A stretch of 13,508 bases of DNA from Caulobacteraceae bacterium (GTDB lineage Bacteria; Pseudomonadota; Alphaproteobacteria; Caulobacterales; Caulobacteraceae), in contig CANMXH010000047.1 of the NCBI GenBank assembly GCA_947501315.1, positions 1-13,508 of the forward strand, written 5' to 3'. The position numbers and the translations under genes were made by a program. Positions 5,261 through 13,163 of this stretch are shown here, in pieces (within the stretch, counting starts at the first letter, position 1; the number at the start of each line of letters is the position of its first letter). The notes under the pieces are model-generated. The model saw only the letters and a list, made by a program, of their open reading frames with translations, was not told where the DNA came from and did no database searches.

Positions 5261-6244
5261 ATGACGAACCCCGTTCAGCCGGAAAGGCAAGGTCCCTTCG
5301 CAAAAACGATCATGTGGGCCGGCAGGTTCTCACTGGCGGGGCTGGTCGCAGTGCCGACCTTCATGGCCCTGGTGGCGCTCACCGGAATGCGCAACCAGTA
5401 CGCGGATCTGGTTGCCCAGTTCACCGCGCCCGCGTTCTTCGCCAGCGTGGCCCTGGGGATCGCCTTCCTGCTCTTCCGTAAACGGCGCTGGGCTGCCGCG
5501 AGTCTGGTGCCTGCGGCCCTGCTTTTGCTCGCCGTGTCTCCCCAGTGGTTCCCGACGGCCTCCCGACCCGAGGCCGGCGCGGCCTCGATCCGGCTCTATT
5601 CGGCCAATCTCTGGGTCCGCAACCGCGACGTGGAGGCCATCGCCGCTTCCATCCGCCAGGCCGACGCCGATGTCGTCATGCTGATCGAGCTGGGCGACCC
5701 CACGGCGCCCCATCTGGACGCGTTGATCGGAGACTATCCCCACCGGATCGCCAGCCCCCGGATCGATCGTCCAAACGGCGACGTCCGTTCGGTGATCGCG
5801 TCCCGATATCCGCTTGTCGCGCTCCCGCGTCCTGACAGGTTCGAGGCGGTCGGCGCCACGGCCATGACCCCGCTCGGCCCGGTCAATCTGGTCAGCGTCC
5901 ATCTCACCCGACCCTGGCCCTTCGAGGAATCATGGGGCCAGATCAGCCAGACCATGGCCCTCGACGAGATGCTTCAGAGCCTGAGCGGCCCGCTTGTCGT
6001 CGCCGGTGATTTCAACAGTGTCTCAAACGCCCGCATCGGCAAGATGGTCCAGCGTGACATCAGCCTTCGCCCGGCCGCGGGGTTCCCCGGCACCTGGCCG
6101 GCGGCCTTGCCGTCCTTGTTCGGGATCACCATCGACCAGGTCTATGTCTCGCCTGACCTTGCCTTCGTCAGCCGCCGCCTCGGTCAGCCCACGGGCTCGG
6201 ACCATCGCCCGGTAGTGACGGAAATCACCCGCGCGGCGCCCTGA
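5261..6244 (+). CDS. Membrane-anchored endonuclease/exonuclease/phosphatase (EEP) family protein
   Basis: The 327-residue protein starts with three predicted membrane helices (about 23-41, 55-72 and 76-95), then carries an EEP (DNase I-like) domain. Expected metal and catalytic motifs are present: SANLW with Asn116, LIELGD with Glu143, SVHL with His214, GDFN with Asp250 and Asn252, IDQVYVS with Asp292, and SDHRP with Asp314-His315. The architecture resembles the YafD-type group of EEP proteins. The catalytic residues are intact, but the substrate (nucleic acid, phospholipid or another phosphodiester) cannot be told. The ATG at 5261 has no clear ribosome-binding site and lies 33 bp from the divergent DUF4112 start; an ATG at 5312 is an alternative that still keeps the first helix. 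The 3' end overlaps the convergent cca gene by 20 bp. Confidence 0.85.
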   Translation: MTNPVQPERQGPFAKTIMWAGRFSLAGLVAVPTFMALVALTGMRNQYADLVAQFTAPAFFASVALGIAFLLFRKRRWAAASLVPAALLLLAVSPQWFPTASRPEAGAASIRLYSANLWVRNRDVEAIAASIRQADADVVMLIELGDPTAPHLDALIGDYPHRIASPRIDRPNGDVRSVIASRYPLVALPRPDRFEAVGATAMTPLGPVNLVSVHLTRPWPFEESWGQISQTMALDEMLQSLSGPLVVAGDFNSVSNARIGKMVQRDISLRPAAGFPGTWPAALPSLFGITIDQVYVSPDLAFVSRRLGQPTGSDHRPVVTEITRAAP

Positions 6245-7442
6245 CCAGGGCGGCCAGCCGTTCGGCATGGCCCTCCGACGGAAAATCATCAGCGATCCAG
6301 CCGTCCTCGAACGCCTTCAGGATTTTCCCGGTCTCCGGCCCGGGCTCCACGCCGAGCCTCGCCAATTCCCGGCCTCCGACCGGCATGGACGGCCGTCGCC
6401 AGCCCCGGGCCAGAGCCAGCAACCGCTGCGCATCGTCGTCCCCGGCCGGGTTCTCCGCCCACCGACGGTTCAGGGCGTCGGCGACCGCACGCACGCCGAA
6501 ACGATAGGCCGCGGCACGGACGTCGGGGTCGCTCATCACCAGGCTGACAGCAGGGTCTGCCACGGCGGCGGCGGTCAGCCGGTCGCGGGTTGAGTTTGGC
6601 AACCGAAGCCGCGCTGCGGCCTCTCGCACGACCCGCTCGTCGCTCGGGAGCAGGGTCATCAGCCGGATCACCGGATCGCCGCCCTGCGCCACAGCCGCTT
6701 CGAACTGCGGACCGGCCGCGGCCTCCGGCAGGATCTGCGCCAGCACCCCGGCGGCCGACATGGCCGCCATGGCCTCGCGGGGGTCCGGGGCCGCCAACAG
6801 GGTCGTCAGCTCTTTTGAGACCCGCTCGGCCGACAGCCGTGTCATTCCGGGTGCCAGCGTCCGGCAGGCCGCCAGGGCCGCAGCATCGGGTTCACCCCGA
6901 CCGTACCAGGCGAAGAAGCGGAAAAATCGCAGGATCCGCAGATAATCCTCGCGAATCCGCGTCTCCGGATCGCCCACAAAGACGATTCGTCCTGCAACCG
7001 CATCCGAAACACCCTCTCCGGTCGGATCGAACACCCGCCCCTCACCGTCGGCATAGAGGGCGTTGAGCCGGAAATCCCGGCGGGCGGCGTCCTCGGCCCA
7101 GTCGTCGGTAAAGGCCACGGTCGCATTGCGGCCGTCCGTCGTCACGTCGCGGCGCAGGGTCGTGATCTCGAACGGCTGGTGCGCCGACACCGCCGTCACC
7201 GTGCCATGGGCAATGCCGGTCGGAACGGCCTTCAGCCCTGCAGCGCGGATCGCCCGGTCGGTCTCCTCGGGCTCCAGCGTCGTGGCGATATCGATGTCCG
7301 CGACCGGGGCCCCGATCAGGGCATTGCGCACGCATCCGCCGACGAAGCGGGCGCAGTCAGGACCACCCGCCGCCTCCAGCGCCGCCATGACTGCGCGCGT
7401 GGCCGGGGCCGTCAGCCATGGCTGGTCGTCGAGCCGCCTCAC
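6225..7442 (-). CDS. cca: CCA tRNA nucleotidyltransferase / poly(A) polymerase family
   Basis: The 405-residue protein is a class II nucleotidyltransferase that adds or repairs the 3' CCA end of tRNAs using CTP and ATP. Visible motifs are RFVGGCVRN (32-40), the metal-binding Asp-Ile-Asp (49-51), RRDFRLNALY (121-130), the neck motif EDYLRILRFFRFFAWYG (165-181) and ERVSKEL (206-212), followed by the helical body and tail. Length is typical of alphaproteobacterial members. The GTG start at 7442 overlaps the upstream Nudix stop by four bases (GTGA) and places the glycine motif at the usual distance; longer extensions run antiparallel nowhere useful and overlap the Nudix gene. It is the last gene of the housekeeping operon. 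Sequence alone does not fully separate CCA-adding from A-adding enzymes. Confidence 0.93.
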   Translation of the reverse strand: MRRLDDQPWLTAPATRAVMAALEAAGGPDCARFVGGCVRNALIGAPVADIDIATTLEPEETDRAIRAAGLKAVPTGIAHGTVTAVSAHQPFEITTLRRDVTTDGRNATVAFTDDWAEDAARRDFRLNALYADGEGRVFDPTGEGVSDAVAGRIVFVGDPETRIREDYLRILRFFRFFAWYGRGEPDAAALAACRTLAPGMTRLSAERVSKELTTLLAAPDPREAMAAMSAAGVLAQILPEAAAGPQFEAAVAQGGDPVIRLMTLLPSDERVVREAAARLRLPNSTRDRLTAAAVADPAVSLVMSDPDVRAAAYRFGVRAVADALNRRWAENPAGDDDAQRLLALARGWRRPSMPVGGRELARLGVEPGPETGKILKAFEDGWIADDFPSEGHAERLAALVRAPRG

Positions 7443-8101
7443 GCCGCATCCTCCGCCACCGCGACCTGCGGCAACGCCTCCTCGCCGTAAAGCCGCGTCC
7501 GCAGCGCCCGCACGATCCCCGCCGTCACGCCCCAGATATAGCGCTGCCCATGCGTCATGGACCAGTACCACCGGCGGGGCTGGCCCTCGCTGTCATAAGA
7601 GTCACGGCTGTGGTTGGAAGGGTCCATCAGGAAATCCCACGGCACCTCAAACACCTCGGCCACCTCATCCGGCGACGGTGTCGTGGCCGGCCGGGCGGTC
7701 AGCCAGCCGACCACCGGGGTCACCAGAAAGCCGGTTCCGGTCTCATAGGCATCACCGACCCCCAGCACCTCGACCAGCGCCGGGTCCAGCGCCACCTCCT
7801 CGAAGGCCTCGCGCAGGGCGGCCTCGACCGCCGTCTCGCCCGGGTCCAGCCGCCCGCCCGGAAAGGCGATCTGGCCGGTGTGACTGGCGAGGCTGTCGGA
7901 GCGGCGGGTCATCAGCACCGTCGCCCCCTCCGGCCCTGCGATGACCGGAATCAGGACGGCTGCGGGGCGCAGGGTTCGCTCGGGCCGCTCGGCACCCGGG
8001 TTGAGATCAAAGTCCGATCGCGCAGGCGGACGACCGGGCGTCCAGGCAGCGGCCGGCTCAAGCTGGTCGATCAGCCTTTCCCTCAGGCTTGAGAGACTCA
8101 T
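7439..8101 (-). CDS. CoA pyrophosphatase (Nudix hydrolase, NudL/UPF0035 type)
   Basis: The 220-residue protein carries the CoA-pyrophosphatase signature LMTRRSDSLASHTGQIAFPG (63-82) running into a Nudix box (Gly83 to Leu105) with the REAFEE core (97-102) that binds Mg2+. Family members cleave CoA and its derivatives to 3',5'-ADP and 4'-phosphopantetheine. One deviation is that the box ends EEVAL, with Ala104 where the consensus has Gly; the metal-binding glutamates are intact. The start overlaps the DUF1285 stop (ATGA) and the stop overlaps the cca start (GTGA). This DUF1285 - Nudix - CCA order is common in alphaproteobacteria. Confidence 0.92.
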   Translation of the reverse strand: MSLSSLRERLIDQLEPAAAWTPGRPPARSDFDLNPGAERPERTLRPAAVLIPVIAGPEGATVLMTRRSDSLASHTGQIAFPGGRLDPGETAVEAALREAFEEVALDPALVEVLGVGDAYETGTGFLVTPVVGWLTARPATTPSPDEVAEVFEVPWDFLMDPSNHSRDSYDSEGQPRRWYWSMTHGQRYIWGVTAGIVRALRTRLYGEEALPQVAVAEDAA

Positions 8102-8664
8102 TCCACGCCCGCCCCGTCAGGCCCCAGCGCAAAGGCGACGCCGCCCGACCGCACCGTCAGCCGCCCGTCCTCCACGCCCGCCATCTCGACCAGTTCATAA
8201 AAGACCGGCCGTGTGATCCGCGCCCACAGGTCCGCCCGGACATGCACCGACGGCGACGGCTCTCCCGTCTCCGGGTCGGTATCGACGCGGATCGGATGCT
8301 CCGGCCCCGCCCCGGCCTCGTCACCGACATCGGTGGTGAAGACCAGCACCTCCCCGCGTCGCGCCACACTCACAGCCCGGAACGGCAGGTCCTCAACCCG
8401 GATCGACAGCTTCTCACCCGGCGTGACCAGCACATAGCCGTCGTCGTCCTTGCGCAGCACGGTCGAGAACAGTCGCACCAGCTCCGCCCGCCCGATCGGC
8501 GAGCCCTCGTGCATCCACAGGCCGTCACGGCGGATGAGGATGTCGATCTCGCCGCAATGCGCCGGGTGCCAGAGGTGCACGGGTGGCAGGCCACGACCCG
8601 GCGCCTGCTTCGCCGCCGCCGCGACGCCCGCCAGTCCGGTCTTGCTGTCTGCGGATTCAGCCAT
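8098..8664 (-). CDS. DUF1285 domain protein
   Basis: The 188-residue protein shows DUF1285 landmarks: PPVHLWHPAHCGEIDILIRR (27-46), DGLWMHEGSPIGRAELVRLF (47-66), then FSTVLRKDDDGYVLVTPGEK and a C-terminal domain containing WARITRPVFYELVEMA. It is a soluble cytoplasmic protein with no signal or membrane helix. The family has known structures but no established function; the conserved place next to CoA pyrophosphatase and the CCA-adding enzyme suggests a housekeeping role without defining it. Its stop overlaps the Nudix start by four bases. The ATG at 8664 has no clear Shine-Dalgarno; 51 bp separate it from the GNAT gene upstream. Confidence 0.9.
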   Translation of the reverse strand: MAESADSKTGLAGVAAAAKQAPGRGLPPVHLWHPAHCGEIDILIRRDGLWMHEGSPIGRAELVRLFSTVLRKDDDGYVLVTPGEKLSIRVEDLPFRAVSVARRGEVLVFTTDVGDEAGAGPEHPIRVDTDPETGEPSPSVHVRADLWARITRPVFYELVEMAGVEDGRLTVRSGGVAFALGPDGAGVE

Positions 8665-8715
8665 GGGTCAGACTTAGGCTGCGTTTCCCTGTTCGGAAAG
8701 GCGCGGGATCCGCCG

Positions 8716-9204
8716 TCAGGCGGGCGCGACCGGTCCCGATGGCTCGCCCGCGCCGCGCCACAGCACCCGACGCTGATCGACCGGACCGGACAGGCTGACG
8801 TCCGCCGCGGGCCGAAAGCCAAACCGTCCGAACCAGGGAAGATCGCCGACCAGCAGAATACCGGCGTCCCCGGCATGGTCGACGCAGGCCTGCACCAGAT
8901 CGGCGCCCAGCCCTGCCCGACGGCTCGCGGCGGAAACCGCAATCGGACCGAGGAACAGTGCGGGCTCCCCGCCGATGGTGATGGCCCACAGCCGCACCGA
9001 ACCGATGATCCGTCCGTCCTCACGCGCGACAAGGCCGACAGCCACACCCGCCCGCTCCCGCAGCCGTTCCGCCGTCTTGGCGAAGCGGCCGGGGCCGAAG
9101 GCGGCCAGAACCAGAGCCTCGACCGCCGATGCATCGGCGGGGGCTTCGGTCTCGATGCGCCAGGGGGCTTCCCGGGGCGCGTGTCTGGCGGGGGCGTCGG
9201 ACAT
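8716..9204 (-). CDS. GNAT family N-acetyltransferase, YhbS-like
   Basis: The 162-residue protein has a GNAT fold pattern: an N-terminal strand and helix (WRIETEAPADASAVEALVLA), strands GLVAREDGRIIGSVRLWAI and ALFLGPIAVSAASRRAGLGA, the latter containing the acetyl-CoA loop (R/Q-x-x-G-x-G/A variant, here RRAGLG), and the YhbS-like ending ILLVGDLPWFGRFGFRPA. It would transfer an acetyl group from acetyl-CoA to an unknown amine or small molecule. The ATG at 9204 is preferred; a TTG at 9216 would add four residues. No good ribosome-binding site is seen, which fits translation as part of the same transcript as the gene 34 bp upstream. Confidence 0.88.
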   Translation of the reverse strand: MSDAPARHAPREAPWRIETEAPADASAVEALVLAAFGPGRFAKTAERLRERAGVAVGLVAREDGRIIGSVRLWAITIGGEPALFLGPIAVSAASRRAGLGADLVQACVDHAGDAGILLVGDLPWFGRFGFRPAADVSLSGPVDQRRVLWRGAGEPSGPVAPA

Positions 9205-9238
9205 GAGCGCGCGCAACTAGGGCTCGCCGTCCCGTGAA

Positions 9239-10015
9239 TCAACCGGCTTTTGAAAAGTCGGGTGCCCGCTTCTGGCCGAAGGCCATGAAAGCCTCCATCG
9301 CCTCAGGGCTCGACATCTGGCTGCCGAAGGCCTCGCCCTCGCGCTGCATCAGCGCCCAGAGGTGTTCGGCGTCCCGCATCAGCCGCTTGGTCTTGCGGAT
9401 GGAATTGGGGGCCCGCGCCGCCAGCCTGCCTGCGAGGTCGACCGCCACGGCATCGACCTGGTCCGCCGGCACGGCCCGGTTGGCCAGCCCCCAGGCCACC
9501 GCGGTCCGACCATCGATCGGCTCGCCGAGGGCGAAAATCTCGAACGCCCGTTGATGGCCAACGACCGCCGGCAGCAGCATCGACGACGCCGCCTCGGGCG
9601 CCAGCGCCAGATTGATGAAGGGGGCCGAAAGCAGGGCGTCCTCGGCCACCACCACCATGTCGCAATGCAGCAGCAGGGTCAGGCCGATACCGACCGCCCG
9701 GCCCCGGACAGCGGCCACCGCCGGCTTGTCGAGATCGGCCAGGGCCCGCAGGAAATGGAAGACGGGCGCGTCGATCACCTGCCCTCCGCCCTGCGATCCG
9801 ATGGCGATGAAGTCGGCGATATCGTTGCCGGCCGAGAAGCTGTCGCCCTCACTCCGGAACATCAGCACCCGGACGGCGTCGTCCGTCCGCGCGCGCCGCG
9901 TCGCCTCGGCCAGCGCCGCATACATGGCCTGGGTGATCGCGTTCTTCTTTTCCGGCCGCGCCAGTGTGACGGTCAGGACGCCGCCTGCCAGCTCGGTCTG
10001 AATTTGGTCGGTCAC
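9239..10015 (-). CDS. Crotonase-fold protein, probable delta3,delta2-enoyl-CoA isomerase
   Basis: The 258-residue protein has the enoyl-CoA hydratase/isomerase fold: NAITQAMYAAL, the first oxyanion-hole strand SFSAGNDIADF (59-69), and AAVRGRAVGIG (101-111) for the second. The two hydratase glutamates are absent: Thr113 stands where GGGxE is expected, and APF (Phe133) replaces QPE. Instead LAPEAASSMLLP (138-149) resembles the PEGCSS-type segment of eukaryotic enoyl-CoA isomerases, with Glu141 at the isomerase catalytic place. It would act in unsaturated fatty-acid beta-oxidation. The GTG at 10015 overlaps the upstream MBL stop (GTGA) and has GGGAGAGG just upstream; an ATG at 10045 is inside the MBL gene. 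Confidence 0.86.
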   Translation of the reverse strand: MTDQIQTELAGGVLTVTLARPEKKNAITQAMYAALAEATRRARTDDAVRVLMFRSEGDSFSAGNDIADFIAIGSQGGGQVIDAPVFHFLRALADLDKPAVAAVRGRAVGIGLTLLLHCDMVVVAEDALLSAPFINLALAPEAASSMLLPAVVGHQRAFEIFALGEPIDGRTAVAWGLANRAVPADQVDAVAVDLAGRLAARAPNSIRKTKRLMRDAEHLWALMQREGEAFGSQMSSPEAMEAFMAFGQKRAPDFSKAG

Positions 10016-11169
10016 GCTGCCTCTCCCACTTGGATCATTGTCCACCAGTCCACGCCGTCCGCATCGCGCGTCCGGGTCACCCGGCCCCGATGCAGCAGAT
10101 AGTTCAGATGCGCGATCGCTTCGCCCGTGGCCATACCGCGCGCGCCGTCCCCGACCGTCCGCGCGAACAGGGCACCGAAGACATCGACCGCCCGCTTCGG
10201 GGTCTGCAAGGTCTTCTCCAGCCGCTTCAACGACACCTCATGCCCCCGGATCAGGGCGTCCAGCCGCGTATGCACACCGAAAAACGGCTCACCATGTGAC
10301 GGCAGGATCAGGCCGTCATGGGGCAGGATGCCCTTCATCCGCTCCAGCGAGTCCAGCCAGTCGCCCAGCGGATCGGCCTCCGGCTCGGTCGGCCAGACCG
10401 ACACATTCGACGATATCCGCGGCAGGATCTGGTCTCCGCCCAGCACCACGCCGTCGGTCTCGCGCCACAGACAGGCATGCTCGGGGCTGTGTCCCTCGCC
10501 GATCACGACCCGCCAGTCCTGCCCGCCGATCTTCAGCCGATCGCCCTCGCGCATCCGCACATAGCCCGTCGGCATCGGTGACACCGCGCGGCCGAACTGA
10601 CCGAACTCACGCCGCCAGGTCTCGACCTGGCCCTCGTCCCAGCCGGCGGCGCGATAGTGGATCGCCCCCGCCTCAGGTGCCGGCTGTCCGGTGTCCGCCA
10701 GCAGCATGCGCGCAGTGACATATTCCACCCGCGTCATCACCAGCGGCGCACCCGTCCGCTCACACAGCCAGCCGGCCAGGCCGATATGGTCGGGATGCAT
10801 ATGGGTGCAGATCACCCGCGTGACCGGCTTCCCGCCCAGGGGCCCCGCCAGCAGGGCGTCCCAGCGATCGCGCGAATCCGGAATGCTCAGCCCGGTATCG
10901 ACCAGCACCCAGCCGTCACCGTCCTCAACGGCATAGACATTGATGTGGTTCAGGGCGATCGGCATCGACAGCCGCATCCACAGCACACCCGGCGCGACGG
11001 TCACGGCCTCACCGAAGCCGGGCGGTACGGGATGCGGATAGGTCAGCCCGCGTCCGTCGCGCGCCGCCTGATCGCTGTCCGCCGGGGCGACTCCGTCCGC
11101 CAAGTCCGTCTCCAATTGCAACGCATGGACCTGATACCCCCAAGCGGCGGGTCCCGTCCAGCCACTCAT
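10012..11169 (-). CDS. MBL-fold metallohydrolase (LACTB2-like / hydroxyacylglutathione hydrolase-like)
   Basis: The 385-residue protein has the metallo-beta-lactamase fold with all metal motifs: THMHPDH (122-128), GEGHSPEH with His227, LGGDQILP with Asp246, and LPSHGEP with His292. A C-terminal helical segment (about 300-385, including ATGEAIAHLNYLLHRGRV) resembles the winged-helix tail of LACTB2-like members. The likely reaction is hydrolysis of a thioester or phosphodiester; the substrate is not readable. The start at 11169 gives MSGWTGPAAW; in-frame stop-free sequence continues far upstream, but only as antisense to the plus-strand genes. An ATG at about 11208 is possible. It heads the presumed six-gene operon and is divergent from the secreted-protein gene. 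Confidence 0.85.
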   Translation of the reverse strand: MSGWTGPAAWGYQVHALQLETDLADGVAPADSDQAARDGRGLTYPHPVPPGFGEAVTVAPGVLWMRLSMPIALNHINVYAVEDGDGWVLVDTGLSIPDSRDRWDALLAGPLGGKPVTRVICTHMHPDHIGLAGWLCERTGAPLVMTRVEYVTARMLLADTGQPAPEAGAIHYRAAGWDEGQVETWRREFGQFGRAVSPMPTGYVRMREGDRLKIGGQDWRVVIGEGHSPEHACLWRETDGVVLGGDQILPRISSNVSVWPTEPEADPLGDWLDSLERMKGILPHDGLILPSHGEPFFGVHTRLDALIRGHEVSLKRLEKTLQTPKRAVDVFGALFARTVGDGARGMATGEAIAHLNYLLHRGRVTRTRDADGVDWWTMIQVGEAA

Positions 11170-11256
11170 GGCCCGGACCGCTCGCCTGACGCCTTGACCC
11201 CGCCACATCACCCCGCCAAGGGTGGGTGAAACGGTTTTCCTGTCCGGAGTGTTCTC

Positions 11257-12255
11257 GTGTTCCACAAAAACTTGCTCGCTCTGGCGGGCGGAGCCCTCGC
11301 CCTCGCACTCATCGCGACCCAGCCAGCCCTTGCGCAGGACATCCCGGACAATCCCGATCCGGGCGGTCGTTCGGAATCCGACCGGGCCTCCGGCAACGTC
11401 CGCGGCGAAAGCGTGCTGCCGGGCCGGATCGGCGGCGGTCGTCCTGACCGCCCCCAGGACAACCGTGCGACCCGCAATCGCAACGCGCCGCCGGCCCCGC
11501 CGACGCCCGAGCAGATCCTCGCCGAGGCGCAGGCCCTCATCACCGCCGCCGGCCCGGCCTGCCAGGTGACCGAGGCGCTTCAGCCCGGCGTCGATCCCGA
11601 GCAGCGGAAAATCTATGAGGCTGTCTGCGCCGAAGGCCCGGGCTACATCCTGGTCGCTGCAACCCCGCCCCAGGCCTTTGACTGCCTTGAGCTCGCCGGC
11701 ACCGCCGCGACGGCCCGCCTGCGCGACCCCGCCGCCGACGTCGGCCAGCAGTGCCTGATGCCCGCCAACCAGAACGGCCTTGCCGTCATCGGTGGCTGGG
11801 CCCGCACCGCCGGCGTCAGCTGCACGATCGATCAGGCCGTCGCCATCGGCAAGAGTGACGCCGACAACATCGTCTATGAGGTCGGCTGCGCCGGCGTGGA
11901 CGGCTACTGGCTCGAAAAGGTCGGCACCGGCTGGAAGCTTCAGGACTGCCTGCAGATCTCGTCTGTCGGCGGAACCTGCCGCTTCACCACCGGCCAGGAA
12001 CAGGCCGACGGCTTCGAGCCCAAACTGGCCGGCACCGACGCCGCCGCCTGCGACGTCACCCAGGTTCGCCTGATGGGCCAGAATGCCAACGGTCGCTTCT
12101 ATGAAGCCAAATGCGCCGCCGAGGGCGAAGGCTATATCGCCCGCATCAACACCGAGGGCGTGACCCAGCAGATCTATCCCTGCGCCACCGCCCAGCGCAT
12201 CGGCGGCGGCTGCCGCTTCACCCCGGCCCCGGCGGCGCCTGCCCCGACCGAGTAA
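11257..12255 (+). CDS. Secreted protein of unknown function with three four-cysteine repeats
   Basis: The 332-residue product has a signal peptide (1-26, hydrophobic run LLALAGGALALALIA, cleavage after ALA), so it is exported to the periplasm or beyond. A low-complexity charged/Pro linker follows (27-85). Three homologous units start near residues 102, 189 and 265, each with exactly four cysteines: 102/124/143/166, 189/211/231/241 and 265/286/309/319. Each unit has a YE-x-x-C motif at its second cysteine (YEAVC, YEVGC, YEAKC) followed by a GY-aromatic or GYI strand; the last two end GG-T/G-CRFT. Twelve cysteines and no others suggest six disulfides. I know no function for it. The GTG start has GGAG seven bases upstream. 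It ends in an intrinsic terminator. Confidence 0.8.
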   Translation: MFHKNLLALAGGALALALIATQPALAQDIPDNPDPGGRSESDRASGNVRGESVLPGRIGGGRPDRPQDNRATRNRNAPPAPPTPEQILAEAQALITAAGPACQVTEALQPGVDPEQRKIYEAVCAEGPGYILVAATPPQAFDCLELAGTAATARLRDPAADVGQQCLMPANQNGLAVIGGWARTAGVSCTIDQAVAIGKSDADNIVYEVGCAGVDGYWLEKVGTGWKLQDCLQISSVGGTCRFTTGQEQADGFEPKLAGTDAAACDVTQVRLMGQNANGRFYEAKCAAEGEGYIARINTEGVTQQIYPCATAQRIGGGCRFTPAPAAPAPTE

Positions 12256-12279
12256 CCGGACGGCAGTTCCATCGAAACG

Positions 12280-12309
12280 ACGCCCCGGGGTTCGCTCCGG
12301 GGCGTTTTT
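12280..12309 (+). terminator. Intrinsic terminator after the secreted-protein gene
   Basis: ACGCCCCGG (12280-12288) pairs perfectly with CCGGGGCGT (12297-12305) around an 8-nt loop, followed by a run of T to 12309. This 9-bp GC-rich stem plus T tract is a textbook rho-independent terminator, 25 bp after the stop codon. It isolates the gene from xthA downstream, which must have its own promoter in the 54-bp remainder; no clear -35/-10 is visible there. Confidence 0.9.
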
Positions 12310-12363
12310 GGTTACAGCGATCCCCGCTTCACAGACCGCCCCGACGCGCCTTAAGCAGGGCCT

Positions 12364-13161
12364 ATGCGTATCGCCACCTGGAACGTGAACTCCGTCAACG
12401 CCCGCCTGCCGACGGTGCTGGCCTGGCTGGAGGCGGCCCGGCCCGATGTGGTCGGTTTCCAGGAGATCAAATGCCTGGACGAGAAATTCCCGCGCGAGGC
12501 CTTTGAGTCGCTCGGCTACAATGTCGAGACCAACGGCCAGAAGACCTACAACGGCGTCGCCCTGCTCTCGAAATACCCGCTCAGCGACGTCAGACGCGGC
12601 CTGCCCGGCGTCGACGCCTCGGGTTTCGAGGCCGAGTTCGAACAGGCCCGCTATATAGAGGCCGTGATCGAATGCCCGCGCCCGGTCCGCGTCGGCTGCC
12701 TCTACCTGCCCAACGGCAACCCGATCGGCACGGAAAAGTTCGCCTACAAACTGGCCTGGATGGACCGGCTTCAGGCCCATGCGAAGGACCTGCTCCGGCA
12801 GGAAGAGGCCTTCACCCTCTGCGGCGACTACAACGTCATCCCCACCCCGGACGACGCGAAGAACCCGGCGGCCTGGACCGGTGACGCCCTGTTCCAGCCC
12901 GAAAGCCGCGCCGCCTTCCGGGCCCTGACCCATCTCGGCCTGTCCGAGGCCGGGGCCCTGGGCAAACAGCCGCCGGGCACCTTCACCTTCTGGGACTATC
13001 AGGCCGGAGCCTGGCAGCGCGACCACGGCATCCGTATCGACTTCCACCTGCTCTCGCCCCAGGCGGCCGACCGCTTCGTGGGCGTCGAGACCCATCGCGA
13101 CGCCCGCGACATGGACAAGCCTTCGGACCACGTCCCCGTCGTCGTCGAGCTGGAGGACTGA
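12364..13161 (+). CDS. xthA: Exodeoxyribonuclease III
   Basis: The 265-residue protein is the DNA repair AP endonuclease / 3'-5' exonuclease of the ExoIII family. All catalytic motifs are seen: ATWNVNSV with Asn7, VGFQEIKC with Glu34, CLYLPNGNP with Tyr114, GDYNVIP with Asp155 and Asn157, RIDFHL with Asp226, and SDHVPVV with Asp255-His256. It cuts 5' to abasic sites and removes blocking 3' groups in base excision repair. Length and motif spacing are close to E. coli ExoIII (268 residues). The ATG at 12364 places WNVNS at its usual position. A downstream membrane-protein gene follows two bases after the stop, so they are probably co-transcribed. Confidence 0.96.
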   Translation: MRIATWNVNSVNARLPTVLAWLEAARPDVVGFQEIKCLDEKFPREAFESLGYNVETNGQKTYNGVALLSKYPLSDVRRGLPGVDASGFEAEFEQARYIEAVIECPRPVRVGCLYLPNGNPIGTEKFAYKLAWMDRLQAHAKDLLRQEEAFTLCGDYNVIPTPDDAKNPAAWTGDALFQPESRAAFRALTHLGLSEAGALGKQPPGTFTFWDYQAGAWQRDHGIRIDFHLLSPQAADRFVGVETHRDARDMDKPSDHVPVVVELED

Positions 13162-13163
13162 GC

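Noticed and set aside
5228..5290. N-terminal extension of the DUF4112 protein to 5290
   Set aside because: The strong GGGAGG at the 5227 start and the beginning of family homology there favour the shorter form; the extension overlaps the divergent EEP gene.
11170..13131. Stop-free minus-strand extension that would give the MBL protein over 650 extra residues
   Set aside because: It runs antisense through the secreted-protein gene and xthA, both with clear motifs. Composition is Gly/Ala/Asp-rich shadow sequence, and MBL homology begins only near 11169.
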